Notes: generated by a model from the sequence alone, not told the origin. A stretch of 64,000 nt of DNA from Bacilli bacterium (GCA_028287395.1 JAQBPR010000104.1:1-64000), one strand, 5' to 3'. Shown: positions 9,676 through 21,168, counted from the first letter of the stretch. Program-made: numbers and translations.

Positions 9676-12182
9676 TGTATGCTAAAGTTATCGTCGATGT
9701 GCCCGCAAAGCAAACAAATCGACCTTTTGATTATCTCATTCCGGAGGCTTTAGAAGGCTGGATAGAAGTTGGCAGTCGCGTTGCCGTTTCATTTGGCGCC
9801 AGAACCTTGCAAGGATTTGTCGTAGAAATTTTTGATCATTCGACGCACGATGCTGCAAAAATAAAAGCGATTGAACATGTGCTTGATCTTTATCCGCCGC
9901 TAACTACCGAACTCGTTGAATTGGCTCATTGGATGAGCGATAATTATTTATGCCACGAAATCACCGCATTGCAAGTTATGATCCCCGGTGCGTTGAAAGC
10001 GAAATATGAACGTCAAATATCATGGAATGATGCAATGGATGAGTTAGACAGCCTTTTTTCTCTCCCTTCGCAAAAGGAAGTTGTCGCATACATACAGGCC
10101 AAAGGCAATGTTTCTTTGGAAGCACTGCTTATACGTTTCCCGGATGAGGTACGCTGGATTAAGGAGCTTGTGTTATCGGGGCAATTAGTGGAGCTGCAAA
10201 CCGTAAAAGATCGTATGGCAAAGAAAAAAGTCATGACATTATTTCCACCCGCTGATTTACTTCAGTTAAAATCATGGATAGAGCAGCTTCCTGAGAAAGC
10301 AAAACGCCAAAAACAGGTATTACAGTTCATGCTGGAATACCCGCATCCCATCAAATTAACTGAGTTAATGCTAAAGCTGGATGTGAGTGCAAGTACGGTG
10401 AAAGGTTTGGCAGAAAAAGGCTGGCTGGACTTAAAAGAAATCGAAGTATATCGCGATCCATATGCGATGCATAGCTTCCCACAAACCTATCCTTTGCCGC
10501 TTACAGAAGAGCAAAGGTGCGTTTTTACGTCAATTAGTCAGGCCGTATATGATCAGATACATCGTGTTTTTCTTTTGCATGGCGTAACAGGCAGCGGGAA
10601 AACAGAAGTTTACCTGCAGTCGATCCAACAATGTTTGGATCAAGGTAAAGAAGCAATCGTGCTAGTTCCAGAAATTTCGCTCACCCCACAAATGGTGGAA
10701 AGATTTAAGGGGAGATTTGGCGAGGCGGTTGCTGTTTTGCATAGTCGATTGTCGCAAGGCGAGCGATATGACGAATGGCGAAAAATCTCGTTGCAAAAAG
10801 TAAAGGTAGTCATTGGAGCAAGGTCTGCCGTGTTTGCTCCCTTCACTAAACTTGGGTTGATCATTATCGATGAAGAGCATGAATCCTCTTATAAACAAGA
10901 AGATAGTCCTAAGTATCATGCAAGAGAAGTGGCGATTGAACGAGCCAAAAGGCAAAATGCATCCGTAGTGTTGGGCTCGGCGACACCCTCATTGGAAAGC
11001 TATTACCGTGCAACGAATTCAACAAAGGATGGCTGCGCGGTGGAGTATACTTTACTGACGATGGCCGAACGGGTAGAAGGAAGACCGCTGCCGCCTGTAC
11101 AAGTCGTCGATATGCGGGAAGAACTGAAGGAAGGCAATCGTTCCATGTTCAGCCGCGGTTTGTATAAAGCGATTGAAGAAAGGTTGCACAAGAAAGAACA
11201 GACCGTACTTTTATTAAATCGTCGTGGCTACTCGACCTTTGTCATGTGCCGAACATGCGGTTATACGGTGGGTTGTCCTCATTGTGATATTTCATTGACG
11301 TATCATCAAAGCACAAAACGGATTCGTTGTCATTATTGTGGTTATACGGAGCGTGAGGTTCACGAATGTCCTAGCTGCGGCAGCGAGCATATTCGCTATT
11401 TCGGTACAGGCACTCAACGCGTGGAAGAAGAGTTGGTGAAGCTATTTCCAGGTATCCGCGTGATCCGAATGGATGTCGATACGACGAATGAAAAAGGATC
11501 GCATGAAAAATGGTTGAACATGTTTCGTGACCGTCAAGCGGATGTATTGCTCGGAACGCAGATGGTTGCCAAGGGTCTGGATTTTCCAGATGTGACGTTG
11601 GTAGGGGTTATTGCCGCGGATACCGTATTAAATTTACCGGATTTTCGCGCAGGAGAACGTACCTTTCAGCTGCTGACACAAGTAGCAGGACGTGCGGGAA
11701 GACATCAATTGCCAGGTGAAGTATTCATTCAGACCTACACACCGGAGCATTACAGCATTCAAAGCGCAAGTCATCATGATTATGAAGCTTTTATTCATAC
11801 GGAGCTTGATTTACGGCAATTAAGGGGTTATCCACCTTACAATCGGCTTATTCTCGTAACCTTATCTCATGAACAAATTCCCTTGCTCGTTCGTACAGCG
11901 GAATCATACGTAAGTCGGTTAAAGGAATTAGCCAAGGACGCAGGAATGCGACTTCAATCCAACGCAAATACACCCGATGAATGGGATATGGACATTCTTG
12001 GTCCAGTAGCATCGCCTATACCTCGAATCAAAGATAGATATCGCTTTCAATGCATGCTAAAATATCGGGGAGAGCGGCAAATTTCGCAGCTTGTCAACAA
12101 AGCCACAGCTTCTTTCGATGATTTGTGCCGCCAACAAAATTTGCAAATCAGTGTTGATGTAGATCCGCAATTGTTACAATAA
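9675..12182 (+). CDS. priA: Primosomal protein N' (replication restart helicase)
   Basis: GVTGSGKTEVYLQ, DEEHESSYKQ, zinc-binding CRTCGYTVGCPHCDISLTYH...CHYCGYTEREVHECPSCGS. Confidence 0.96.
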   Translation: MYAKVIVDVPAKQTNRPFDYLIPEALEGWIEVGSRVAVSFGARTLQGFVVEIFDHSTHDAAKIKAIEHVLDLYPPLTTELVELAHWMSDNYLCHEITALQVMIPGALKAKYERQISWNDAMDELDSLFSLPSQKEVVAYIQAKGNVSLEALLIRFPDEVRWIKELVLSGQLVELQTVKDRMAKKKVMTLFPPADLLQLKSWIEQLPEKAKRQKQVLQFMLEYPHPIKLTELMLKLDVSASTVKGLAEKGWLDLKEIEVYRDPYAMHSFPQTYPLPLTEEQRCVFTSISQAVYDQIHRVFLLHGVTGSGKTEVYLQSIQQCLDQGKEAIVLVPEISLTPQMVERFKGRFGEAVAVLHSRLSQGERYDEWRKISLQKVKVVIGARSAVFAPFTKLGLIIIDEEHESSYKQEDSPKYHAREVAIERAKRQNASVVLGSATPSLESYYRATNSTKDGCAVEYTLLTMAERVEGRPLPPVQVVDMREELKEGNRSMFSRGLYKAIEERLHKKEQTVLLLNRRGYSTFVMCRTCGYTVGCPHCDISLTYHQSTKRIRCHYCGYTEREVHECPSCGSEHIRYFGTGTQRVEEELVKLFPGIRVIRMDVDTTNEKGSHEKWLNMFRDRQADVLLGTQMVAKGLDFPDVTLVGVIAADTVLNLPDFRAGERTFQLLTQVAGRAGRHQLPGEVFIQTYTPEHYSIQSASHHDYEAFIHTELDLRQLRGYPPYNRLILVTLSHEQIPLLVRTAESYVSRLKELAKDAGMRLQSNANTPDEWDMDILGPVASPIPRIKDRYRFQCMLKYRGERQISQLVNKATASFDDLCRQQNLQISVDVDPQLLQ

Positions 12183-12200
12183 ATAAAGGTAGGTGCTTTT

Positions 12201-12680
12201 ATGGCCATTCGTATTATTGTTAAAGATCCTGATCCCGTATTACGGGAAATCGCAAAGCGTGTACCCAAAATAACTCCCAACATTCATAAGTTATTAAACG
12301 ATATGGCGGATACGATGTATGATGCGCCGGGGGTTGGGTTGGCTGCACCGCAAATCGGCATTTTAAAGCGCGTCATCGTAATGGACATTGGTGATGAAAA
12401 CGGATTGATCGAACTCATTAATCCGGAGGTTATTTTTGAAGAAGGCGAGCAGTTTGGGCCTGAGGGCTGTTTAAGCATTCCTGGCTTGACGGGGGATGTA
12501 CAAAGAGCACAAAGGGTTATTGTCAAAGGACTGGATCGCGATGGGAATGAAAAGACTGTCGAGGGTACAGATTTGTTAGCACGCTGTATCCTACATGAAG
12601 TCGATCATTTAAATGGTATACTCTATACGGATTTAGCCGAAAAGGTGTACCGCACTGAGCAGCAGGAAGATGAGGAGTGA
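12201..12680 (+). CDS. def: Peptide deformylase
   Basis: [29 protein letters not shown]. Confidence 0.96.
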   Translation: MAIRIIVKDPDPVLREIAKRVPKITPNIHKLLNDMADTMYDAPGVGLAAPQIGILKRVIVMDIGDENGLIELINPEVIFEEGEQFGPEGCLSIPGLTGDVQRAQRVIVKGLDRDGNEKTVEGTDLLARCILHEVDHLNGILYTDLAEKVYRTEQQEDEE

Positions 12681-12685
12681 CCATA

Positions 12686-13660
12686 TTGAAGCTTATCTTC
12701 ATGGGAACACCTGAATTTGCTGTACCGATTCTACAAATGCTCCTCAACGAACAATATGATGTCATCGCTGTTGTTACTCAGCCTGATCGCCCCAAGGGCA
12801 GAAAACGTATTCTTACGCCTTCTCCAGTGAAAGAAGAAGCCCTTAAACAAGGTATCCCAGTTATTCAGCCGGAAAAACTGCGCGATTCTGAGGCGGTCGC
12901 GCGAATTGTCGCATTGCAGCCTGATTTAATTGTAACCGCAGCTTATGGGCAAATTTTGCCTAAGGCGATTTTAGAGCTGCCTAAGCATGGCTGTATCAAT
13001 GTTCATGGTTCACTTCTGCCTCGATATCGCGGAGGCGCACCGATTCAACGCGCAATTATGAATGGTGAAGAGCTTACAGGTGTCACGATCATGTACATGG
13101 CTGCTGGCTTGGATACCGGTGATATGATTCGCAAAGCGGAAGTGAAAATTACGAATGAAGATAATACGGGCACGATGTTTACTAAATTGAGTCAAACAGG
13201 TACGGAGCTTTTACGTACAACGCTGCCTGATTTATTAGCAGGACGAATTCAAGCTGTTCCTCAGGATGATTCTTTAGCGACGTTAGCCCCTAATATTTCA
13301 CGAGAAGATGAGCAAATTGTCTGGAGTCGTTCTGCGAACGAGCTATTCAATCAAATTCGTGGATTAAGTCCATGGCCGGGCGCTTTTACAAGTTGGAACA
13401 ATGATAATTTTAAGATATGGGCAAGTAATAAGCCGATTCATCAGCAAAGTATGCTTTCACCGAAAGAAGCTATTCCGGGAACCGTCCTGCAAATGAACGA
13501 TCATGGTATTGAAGTCATGACTGGAGACGGAACCCTCTGGTTGACAGAGATCCAGCCTGCAGGTAAAAAGGCGATGAATGCTGCTCAATTTAGTCTAGGC
13601 GCAACGATGATACTGGGGACAGTTTTAGGACAGCAGATTGTGAAGGAGGATGCGGATTGA
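12686..13660 (+). CDS. fmt: Methionyl-tRNA formyltransferase (TTG start likely)
   Basis: LKLIFMGTPEFAVPIL, HGSLLPRYRGGAPIQRAI. Confidence 0.94.
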   Translation: MKLIFMGTPEFAVPILQMLLNEQYDVIAVVTQPDRPKGRKRILTPSPVKEEALKQGIPVIQPEKLRDSEAVARIVALQPDLIVTAAYGQILPKAILELPKHGCINVHGSLLPRYRGGAPIQRAIMNGEELTGVTIMYMAAGLDTGDMIRKAEVKITNEDNTGTMFTKLSQTGTELLRTTLPDLLAGRIQAVPQDDSLATLAPNISREDEQIVWSRSANELFNQIRGLSPWPGAFTSWNNDNFKIWASNKPIHQQSMLSPKEAIPGTVLQMNDHGIEVMTGDGTLWLTEIQPAGKKAMNAAQFSLGATMILGTVLGQQIVKEDAD

Positions 13661-13674
13661 AGGAAGGCTCGAAA

Positions 13675-15057
13675 ATGAATTCGAAAATACATCACAGTAA
13701 GAAGCTACCTTTGTCCGCTCGCGAAATCGCGTTGGATATTTTGACACGCGTGGAACAGGACAAGTCCTATAGTAATTTGCTGCTCAATCAGATGCTTCAA
13801 AAACATCCTCTAGAGCGAAACGATGCGGCTTTAGTTACCGAAATCGTCTACGGTACGATCCAAAGATTGAATACGCTCGACTTTTTTCTAAGCCGTTTTG
13901 TGGCAAAGGGCGTGCAAAAGTTGGAACCTTGGGTACGAAGTCTGCTTCGATTAAGCCTTTATCAAATGGTTTATTTAGAGCGAATCCCCGAGCATGCGAT
14001 TGTTAATGAGGCAGTCAATATTGCGAAGAAAAAAGGTCATCAAGGGATTTCAGGAATGGTAAACGGTGTATTGCGAAATGTTATTCGTCAGAAAGATCAA
14101 TTGGTCATCTCGCATGAACTGCCTGCTGCAGATAGAATTTCCTTGCAATTTTCTCACCCGCAATGGATGGTTTCACGTTGGATTACACAGTATGGCGAGC
14201 AAACTACAGAGCTCATATGCCAAGCTAATAATACTCCGCCAAAAACAAGCGCACGCGTAAATCTGCTGAAGCATACTCAAACTGAGATGATTGAGCTTTT
14301 ACTGCAGAAAGGAATCACGGCTGTTCAATCTGAGCTTGCGCCTGCAGGGATTATCGTAGAAAATGGCGGAAACCTCGCTTTTACTCCTTGGTTTATCGAA
14401 GGGGATATTACGATACAAGATGAAAGCTCAATGCTGGTTGCAGAAGCGCTGGCTCCGCTGTCTGGAATGCGGGTTTTGGATTGTTGTGCCGCTCCAGGAG
14501 GAAAAACAACGCATATAGCTGAAAAAATGAAAGATCTTGGTCATGTGATTGCTTGTGATGTACACGTGCACAAAATCGCGTTGATCCAAGAGCAAGCTGC
14601 ACGTTTGAATTTGAATTCAATTGAAACTATTCACAGTGATGCGCTTGATTTACCGTCACATTATGCAGAGGAGTCTTTTGATCGTATTTTATTGGATGCG
14701 CCTTGTTCGGGACTTGGTGTAATTCGACGCAAGCCAGATTTGAAATGGTCTAAACAAAAAAATGAAATGTTGGGTATTTGTAAATTGCAGAGTTCACTTT
14801 TAGCATCGGTTCAGCGACTTCTTCGTCCCGGGGGAATATTAGTCTATAGCACTTGTACCATGGAATATGAGGAAAACCAAGGCATGATCGCTCGGTTTTT
14901 ACAGCAAAACGCTAACTTCTCTTTGGATGAATTTCCGCAGTCCATGTTTCAAAAGGAAGCAAAAAGCAGCTTGTCATTGGATAAGGGCATGCTGCAAATC
15001 CTGCCGCATCAGTATCAATCGGACGGTTTTTTCATTGCGCGTTTACGCAAAGGATGA
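13675..15057 (+). CDS. rsmB: 16S rRNA (cytosine967-C5)-methyltransferase
   Basis: DCCAAPGGKTTHIAE, DAPCSGLGVIRRKPD, YSTCTMEYEEN. Confidence 0.94.
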   Translation: MNSKIHHSKKLPLSAREIALDILTRVEQDKSYSNLLLNQMLQKHPLERNDAALVTEIVYGTIQRLNTLDFFLSRFVAKGVQKLEPWVRSLLRLSLYQMVYLERIPEHAIVNEAVNIAKKKGHQGISGMVNGVLRNVIRQKDQLVISHELPAADRISLQFSHPQWMVSRWITQYGEQTTELICQANNTPPKTSARVNLLKHTQTEMIELLLQKGITAVQSELAPAGIIVENGGNLAFTPWFIEGDITIQDESSMLVAEALAPLSGMRVLDCCAAPGGKTTHIAEKMKDLGHVIACDVHVHKIALIQEQAARLNLNSIETIHSDALDLPSHYAEESFDRILLDAPCSGLGVIRRKPDLKWSKQKNEMLGICKLQSSLLASVQRLLRPGGILVYSTCTMEYEENQGMIARFLQQNANFSLDEFPQSMFQKEAKSSLSLDKGMLQILPHQYQSDGFFIARLRKG

Positions 15058-15139
15058 TCATGACTTAATTATTTATCTAGTTTGTGATAAACTGGATGAG
15101 TTAAGCAACAATATAAAGTAAAAAACAGGTTGTGATGAG

Positions 15140-16189
15140 ATGAAACCATTTATTTATGATTTAACATTTGAACAGTGGCAGCAATGGGCGAAGGACAATG
15201 GCGAAGCCGCCTTTCGTGCTGGTCAAATATTCGACTGGCTCTATGTAAAGCGTGTAAGCAGCTTTGAAGAGATGAGTAATTTAGCTAAGCCATTACGAGA
15301 AAAATTGGACGAGCAATTTCAATTTGTCACCTTAGAAGAAGTAGCACGTCATGAGTCTAAGGACGGTACGATTAAATTCTTATTCGAGCTGCAGGACAAA
15401 AACGCAATCGAAACCGTTATTATGAAGCATAGCTATGGGAACAGTGTTTGTGTTACAACCCAAGTGGGTTGTCGTGTAGGTTGTACATTTTGCGCCTCTA
15501 CTTTAGGCGGTTTAAAGCGTGATTTAACTGCAGGAGAAATTATCGCGCAAGTAGTCAAGTCGCAGAAGCTTCTCGATGCGATAGACGAAAGAGTGAGTAG
15601 TATTGTCATTATGGGCATCGGCGAGCCATTCGAGAATTACGATGCGATGATGGCATTTTTAAAAGTGATGGTACACGAAAAGGGTCTCAACATTGGTCAA
15701 AGACATATTACCGTCTCGACAAGTGGTATTGTGCCGAATATATATCGTTTTGCCGATGAGAATACGCAGGTCAATTTAGCGATTTCCATTCATGCCCCGA
15801 ATGATACGCTTCGTTCTAAGTTAATGCCGGTGAATCGCAGATTCCCATTTGCCGACCTGCTAAAAGCATGCAAATATTATATTGAGAAAACGGGCAGACG
15901 TCTAACCTTTGAATATGCTTTAATGGGTGGGGTTAACGATCAACCGGAGCATGCCGAAGAGTTAGCGCAAGTACTCAAAGAAATGCCATTATGTCATGTT
16001 AATTTAATTCCAGTCAATTATGTTTCAGAACGGGATTATGTGCGGACACCGCGAGATGATATTTTTCAATTTCAGCGCATTCTGGAACGCAATAAAATCA
16101 ACGCAACGATCAGAAGAGAACACGGAAGCGACATTGCGGCGGCATGCGGACAACTGCGTGCACAGCATATGGAGTCAAGCGCGAGGTGA
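15140..16189 (+). CDS. rlmN: 23S rRNA (adenine2503-C2)/tRNA methyltransferase, radical SAM
   Basis: [10 protein letters not shown] radical-SAM motif, [10 protein letters not shown]. Confidence 0.95.
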   Translation: MKPFIYDLTFEQWQQWAKDNGEAAFRAGQIFDWLYVKRVSSFEEMSNLAKPLREKLDEQFQFVTLEEVARHESKDGTIKFLFELQDKNAIETVIMKHSYGNSVCVTTQVGCRVGCTFCASTLGGLKRDLTAGEIIAQVVKSQKLLDAIDERVSSIVIMGIGEPFENYDAMMAFLKVMVHEKGLNIGQRHITVSTSGIVPNIYRFADENTQVNLAISIHAPNDTLRSKLMPVNRRFPFADLLKACKYYIEKTGRRLTFEYALMGGVNDQPEHAEELAQVLKEMPLCHVNLIPVNYVSERDYVRTPRDDIFQFQRILERNKINATIRREHGSDIAAACGQLRAQHMESSAR

Positions 16190-16195
16190 ATTAAG

Positions 16196-16951
16196 GTGAA
16201 CATAGCCAATAAAACCGATATTGGACGCATTCGAGTGGTCAACGAGGATCGTTCCATCGTTCAACAAGATTTGAACGGTTTTGCTTTAGCCATTGTAGCA
16301 GACGGTATGGGAGGACATCAGGCTGGAGACATTGCCAGTCAAATGGCAATTGAAGTCATTCAGGAACAATTGCAAGCAGTTCATATAGCGATGACGCTTG
16401 ATGAATGTAAAGCGATCGTGCGGGAATCCATTGAAAAAGCAAATCAAACTATATTTGAGTTTGCTTCCAGTGGGGAGCAATATCATGGAATGGGCACAAC
16501 TGTAGTTGTTTTACTCGCTACGGACGAGGTTCTGGTCATTGGTCACATTGGCGATAGTCGAGCTTACCTCGCTACATCTGAACAAATGGTCCAGTTGACG
16601 GAAGATCATTCTTTAGTGTTTGAATTGCTGCGAAGCGGTCAGATTACAGAAGAAGAAGCCAGCCAACACCCACGCAGAAATGTTCTGACACGCGCACTTG
16701 GCACAGACTCTAAAGTTGAGGCTGAAGTAGGTCATTTCACTTGGCAGCCTGGGGATTTGGTATTGATGTGCAGCGATGGATTAAGCGGTCAGTTAGATAA
16801 CATGGCTATCCTGAATATTTTACAAACGGGAAGTGACCTGCAGTGGAAAGTAGATCTATTGGTAAAAGAAGCGCTGCAAGCAGGCGGAGATGATAACATT
16901 ACGGTTGTCTTGTTGGCGAACGAACCAAGTATAAGGGGTGATCATTCGTGA
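16196..16951 (+). CDS. prpC: PP2C-type Ser/Thr protein phosphatase
   Basis: VADGMGGHQAGDIAS, GHIGDSRAYL, MCSDGLSGQL; adjacent to kinase gene. Confidence 0.94.
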   Translation: MNIANKTDIGRIRVVNEDRSIVQQDLNGFALAIVADGMGGHQAGDIASQMAIEVIQEQLQAVHIAMTLDECKAIVRESIEKANQTIFEFASSGEQYHGMGTTVVVLLATDEVLVIGHIGDSRAYLATSEQMVQLTEDHSLVFELLRSGQITEEEASQHPRRNVLTRALGTDSKVEAEVGHFTWQPGDLVLMCSDGLSGQLDNMAILNILQTGSDLQWKVDLLVKEALQAGGDDNITVVLLANEPSIRGDHS

Positions 16952-18993
16952 TAGGTCTGCAGCTAGGTGGAAGATACGAGGTTTTAGAACGCATCGGCGG
17001 CGGCGGAATGGCGCTTGTTTATAAAGCTCACGATATTTTACTGAATCGCTTTGTTGCTGTAAAAGTACTTCGTCAGCAGTATGTGAATGATGAGGAGTTC
17101 ATCCGCAGGTTTCGTCGTGAAGCCCAATCGGCGGCTTCGCTTTCACATCCCAATATTGTCAGTATTTATGATGTAGGACAAGAACAAGAAATCCATTATA
17201 TTATTATGGAATATGTTGAAGGTGTAACGTTAAACGATATTATTAAGGAAAGAGCACCTTTGCAAGTAGAAGAGGCGATTCGATTTGCTTGCCAGATTTG
17301 TGATGCGTTAGAGCATGCGCATGTGAATCATATTATTCATCGTGACATTAAGCCGCATAATATTTTGATCGGAAAAAATGGTAAAGTCAAGGTCACCGAT
17401 TTTGGAATTGCCCGCGCCACGAGCTCTTCGACGATCACTCAAACGGGTTCGGTAGTCGGTTCAGTTCACTATTTTTCACCTGAACATGCCAAGGGTACGC
17501 TTACCGGTGCCAAATCGGATCTTTATTCATTAGGTATTGTATTATACCAGATGCTGACAGCGCATCTTCCTTTTATCGGTGAGAGCCCCATTAGTGTCGC
17601 TTTAAAGCATCTTCAAGAAATGATGGTAGAGCCGCGTAAAGTAAATCCGCTTATCCCGCAAAGCGTTGAAAACATTATTTTAAAATCCACACGTAAAAAT
17701 CAAGACGAGCGCTATCAATCCGCAAAGGAAATGTTAGTTGATTTGGATTCTTGTCTTTTACCGCAGCGTCGCAATGAACCAAAGCTAGTTTTCCTCAAAG
17801 ATGGCGATCAAGACGACGAAATGACGAGAGTCATACCTGCTATTCGTGCTTCAGACTTCGTTGCGAAAAAAGAAGTTGCACAGGACGAAGAGAATTGGGA
17901 GCCAAAAAGAAATTACTGGATAGGTCCATTGATATGGGGAGTTATTTTCTTAGTCACGATTTGTGTCTTATGGTTTGGACTTTTACCGTATATTAAAAAT
18001 CATGCTACACTGAAGGATGTTAAGGTTCCAGATGTTAAAGGACAAACTGTGATAGCGGCTGAAAAAATGATTACAGACGTAGGATTGAAACCTGTTGAAA
18101 GCTACCAATCGAACGATAAAATACTGAAAGATATTGTCATCAGTCAATCTCCTGTAGGCTTAAGCGTAAAAGAAGGCGCGCCCATTACTTTATTTATCAG
18201 CAAAGGTTTTGATAAACCGAAAATGGCCAATTATGGTGGTAGGAAATGGCAGGATGTTCGCGCTGAGTTACTCAATGCAGGTGTGGATGAAAAAAGCCAA
18301 ATTACAATCATACCGAAATCTTTACCTGATGAAAAGGATACGATTGTAAAACAGGACCCCAATCCGGATGATGAATACGATCCTGCTACTGTGCATTATA
18401 CATTCACTGTAAGCAGCGGAAGCGAGAAAATTGCGATGCCTGATTTAATCGGTAAAGCTTTGCCTGAGGCCAAAAATATTCTTTCCTTACAAAATTTATC
18501 GCTTGAACAGCCGGATACGGTCGGCATTATTTATAAACCAAGCTTTGAACAACCGAAAGATAAGATTTTTAAGCAATTTCCCTTTAAAGCCGGAGAGGAT
18601 GTCGACCCTGGGCAAAATACAATTGTTGTATGGGTAAGCACAGGGCCTCCAACAGACGCGGGTGAAATTAAAATTACGGTTAAGCTGGTGCCTGCGAATG
18701 AAGGTTCACCTTCAACCTTCCGATTTACAGTGAAAGATGCCAAAAATGACAGTGTAGATCTAACACCTGTAGAGATTTCAAAAACAGAATTTCAAACCTT
18801 TAAAGTAACCGTTACTAAAGATATTGATGCCGTTGTCAATTTTTATCGGGATAATGTTTTTTATGATACAAAGACGTATACGTATAAGGATTTTCTCAAT
18901 CAGACCACCATTCCAGCACCTAGCGCATCTCCTTCTGGTTCGCCAAGTCCAACACCAGCTCCAACAGCGAAACAAATCACTGGAGGCGGATAG
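16948..18993 (+). CDS. prkC: Ser/Thr protein kinase with three PASTA-like repeats (PrkC)
   Basis: HRDIKPHNIL, VTDFGIARA; one TM then PASTA-like repeats; Pro/Ser/Thr tail. Confidence 0.94.
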   Translation: MIGLQLGGRYEVLERIGGGGMALVYKAHDILLNRFVAVKVLRQQYVNDEEFIRRFRREAQSAASLSHPNIVSIYDVGQEQEIHYIIMEYVEGVTLNDIIKERAPLQVEEAIRFACQICDALEHAHVNHIIHRDIKPHNILIGKNGKVKVTDFGIARATSSSTITQTGSVVGSVHYFSPEHAKGTLTGAKSDLYSLGIVLYQMLTAHLPFIGESPISVALKHLQEMMVEPRKVNPLIPQSVENIILKSTRKNQDERYQSAKEMLVDLDSCLLPQRRNEPKLVFLKDGDQDDEMTRVIPAIRASDFVAKKEVAQDEENWEPKRNYWIGPLIWGVIFLVTICVLWFGLLPYIKNHATLKDVKVPDVKGQTVIAAEKMITDVGLKPVESYQSNDKILKDIVISQSPVGLSVKEGAPITLFISKGFDKPKMANYGGRKWQDVRAELLNAGVDEKSQITIIPKSLPDEKDTIVKQDPNPDDEYDPATVHYTFTVSSGSEKIAMPDLIGKALPEAKNILSLQNLSLEQPDTVGIIYKPSFEQPKDKIFKQFPFKAGEDVDPGQNTIVVWVSTGPPTDAGEIKITVKLVPANEGSPSTFRFTVKDAKNDSVDLTPVEISKTEFQTFKVTVTKDIDAVVNFYRDNVFYDTKTYTYKDFLNQTTIPAPSASPSGSPSPTPAPTAKQITGGG

Positions 18994-18996
18994 CCC

Positions 18997-19950
18997 ATGG
19001 CACAAGGTCTAATCGTCAAAGCGCTGAGTGGTTATTACTATGTATTGCCTGAGCTTGAAGCAACCAAAACAAGCTTAGAGCCTTCGACGATTGCCAGACC
19101 AGCTCTTGTTCAATGCCGAGGCAGAGGGATTTTACGCAAACATAAAACACCTCCTTTAGTAGGAGACCGCGTAATATATGAGGTTACAGAAAATGGCGAA
19201 GGCATGGTCGATGAAATCTTACCTCGTACCTCAGAGCTGATTCGTCCACCGATAGCCAATGTTCAGTTAGCTGTATTGGTTTTTTCGCTTGATGAACCTG
19301 CTTTAAATCTTCAGCTATTAGATAAGTTTTTGGTTCATATCGAACATGAAGGACTGGAAATATTAATCTGTTTCACAAAGCAGGATTTGTTAAAATCTGC
19401 TAATGCTTCAGATAAACAACTAGAAGCTTCATCTGAAGCAGACAAAGTTTATGAGTTGTATCAGCAAATCGGCTACACTGTTTTGACAACCAGTGCATTA
19501 AAGCGACAAGGGGTCCAAGCGGTGCTTGATAAGCTGCGAGGAACGATTAGCGTCTTTTCTGGACAATCCGGGGTAGGTAAATCTACCTTACTTAATGCCA
19601 TGATGCCAAGTTTACGCTTAGAAACCAATGAAATCAGCATGAAGCTAGGACGAGGTAAACATACCACGCGCCATGTAGAACTAATTCCTCTGGATAATGG
19701 AGGATGGGTTGCAGATACGCCTGGTTTTAGCCAATTGGACTTTTTACAGCTGGAAGCGGAACAGCTTGGCGCTTGTTTTAAGGAATTTCATGTATTGTCT
19801 TCAGGCTGCAAGTTTCGTGGCTGTTTACATCAACATGAACCCGATTGCCGTGTTAGAGAGGCCTTAACAGAAGGCAAGATTGCTGCATCCCGCTATGAGC
19901 ATTATTTGCAGTTTCTGACAGAAATTAAGGAAAGAAAACGGAGGTATTAA
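18997..19950 (+). CDS. rsgA: Ribosome small subunit-dependent GTPase A
   Basis: [25 protein letters not shown], Cys/His zinc region [16 protein letters not shown]. Confidence 0.95.
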   Translation: MAQGLIVKALSGYYYVLPELEATKTSLEPSTIARPALVQCRGRGILRKHKTPPLVGDRVIYEVTENGEGMVDEILPRTSELIRPPIANVQLAVLVFSLDEPALNLQLLDKFLVHIEHEGLEILICFTKQDLLKSANASDKQLEASSEADKVYELYQQIGYTVLTTSALKRQGVQAVLDKLRGTISVFSGQSGVGKSTLLNAMMPSLRLETNEISMKLGRGKHTTRHVELIPLDNGGWVADTPGFSQLDFLQLEAEQLGACFKEFHVLSSGCKFRGCLHQHEPDCRVREALTEGKIAASRYEHYLQFLTEIKERKRRY

Positions 19951-19952
19951 TT

Positions 19953-20627
19953 TTGCCTACAATTCAAATAGCGCCATCTATATTATCGGCGGATTTTGCC
20001 AAATTGGGTGATGAAATTAAGGAAGTCGATGCTGCAGGAGCCAATTGGATTCATGTGGATGTTATGGATGGGCATTTTGTCCCCAATATTACAATAGGCC
20101 CATTAGTTGTTTCAGCCATTCGACCGCTGACCCGCCTTCCAATAGATGTTCATTTAATGATCGAAAATCCAGAACAATATATCCCTGCTTTTGCTAAGGC
20201 TGGGGCCGATTATATATCCGTTCATGCTGAGGCTTGCACCCATTTGCACCGTACGCTAAATTTTATTCGCGAGCAAGGGGTTAAAGCGGGTGTCGTTTTA
20301 AATCCAGCCACTCCATTATCTGCAATCGAACTTATATTAGCAGAAGTCGATTACATCTTAATCATGACCGTAAATCCAGGCTTTGGCGGACAAAAATTTA
20401 TACCTGAAATGCTGCCGAAAATAAAGCAGCTGAAGGAAATGCTCTTGAAACGTGGATTATCCCATGTTCATATTGAAGTGGATGGAGGCATTAACGAAGA
20501 AACAGCCCCACTCGTAACCAAGGCTGGAGCTGATGTGCTCGTTGCAGGTCAAGCTGTATTTGGTCAAGCCAATCGAGCTGCTGCAATGGAACGGATACGC
20601 TCTGCTGCAGGTGTAGAAGAAACATAA
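19953..20627 (+). CDS. rpe: Ribulose-phosphate 3-epimerase
   Basis: [42 protein letters not shown]. Confidence 0.95.
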   Translation: MPTIQIAPSILSADFAKLGDEIKEVDAAGANWIHVDVMDGHFVPNITIGPLVVSAIRPLTRLPIDVHLMIENPEQYIPAFAKAGADYISVHAEACTHLHRTLNFIREQGVKAGVVLNPATPLSAIELILAEVDYILIMTVNPGFGGQKFIPEMLPKIKQLKEMLLKRGLSHVHIEVDGGINEETAPLVTKAGADVLVAGQAVFGQANRAAAMERIRSAAGVEET

Positions 20628-20679
20628 GGACTATATTTTTAGCGAGCTGTCATATTTTTCGGTAAAGTTTCATAATATG

Positions 20680-20713
20680 GGTTACAGGAGCAGACTGCTT
20701 CTGTGACCTTTTT
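20680..20713 (+). terminator. Terminator after rpe
   Basis: GGTTACAGGAGCAG/CTGCTTCTGTGACC stem then T run. Confidence 0.7.
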
Positions 20714-20809
20714 ATATTTATGCACGTGTTTAATGTAGTTTGAATATACTGATCGTACCGAATGAAGTAAATGCCTTAGCGGAACTTTACATTTGAAGGA
20801 GGGGTAGAG

Positions 20810-20890
20810 ATGAAATTTTATACCATCAAGCTGCCAAAGTTGTTAGGTGGCGTAGTGAAAGCTGTTCTCAACACCTTTAGCAAAAACTAA
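20810..20890 (+). CDS. spoVM: Stage V sporulation protein M (26 aa, absent from the ORF track)
   Basis: MKFYTIKLPKLLGGVVKAVLNTFSKN; AAGGAGGGG RBS; between rpe and rpmB as in Bacillus. Confidence 0.95.
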   Translation: MKFYTIKLPKLLGGVVKAVLNTFSKN

Positions 20891-20936
20891 AGGAGAAGCG
20901 AGGCATAGGCGCATGCATATGATCTTATATAAGCGT

Positions 20937-20966
20937 AAAAAAAGCACCTATCGTCAGGTGCTTTTT
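20937..20966. terminator. Bidirectional terminator between spoVM (+) and rpmB (-)
   Basis: AAAAAAAGCACCT-ATCGTC-AGGTGCTTTTT. Confidence 0.8.
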
Positions 20967-20979
20967 GTGTTGCAATCAT

Positions 20980-21168
20980 TTATACGCGGGTAAGTTTCCC
21001 GGATTTCAAGGCACGTGTACTGACATAAACTCGTTTTGGTTTACCGTCTACGAGGATGCGAACCTTTTGCACATTTATTCCCCAAGTACGTTTATTTTTA
21101 TTATTCGCATGAGAAACATTATTTCCCGCTTTTGGAGATTTTCCAGTAATATAACATTTGCGTGACAT
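20980..21168 (-). CDS. rpmB: 50S ribosomal protein L28
   Basis: [62 protein letters not shown]; start at 21168, not the track's 21408. Confidence 0.95.
   Translation of the reverse strand: MSRKCYITGKSPKAGNNVSHANNKNKRTWGINVQKVRILVDGKPKRVYVSTRALKSGKLTRV

Noticed and set aside
15640-15660. ATTACGATGCG as a further copy of the leader motif
   Set aside because: Lies inside rlmN coding sequence and has no following hairpin or RBS
18901-18993. Pro/Ser/Thr-rich tail of the PASTA kinase as a repeat element
   Set aside because: Low-complexity protein linker, common on cell-wall-associated proteins; no nucleotide repeat unit
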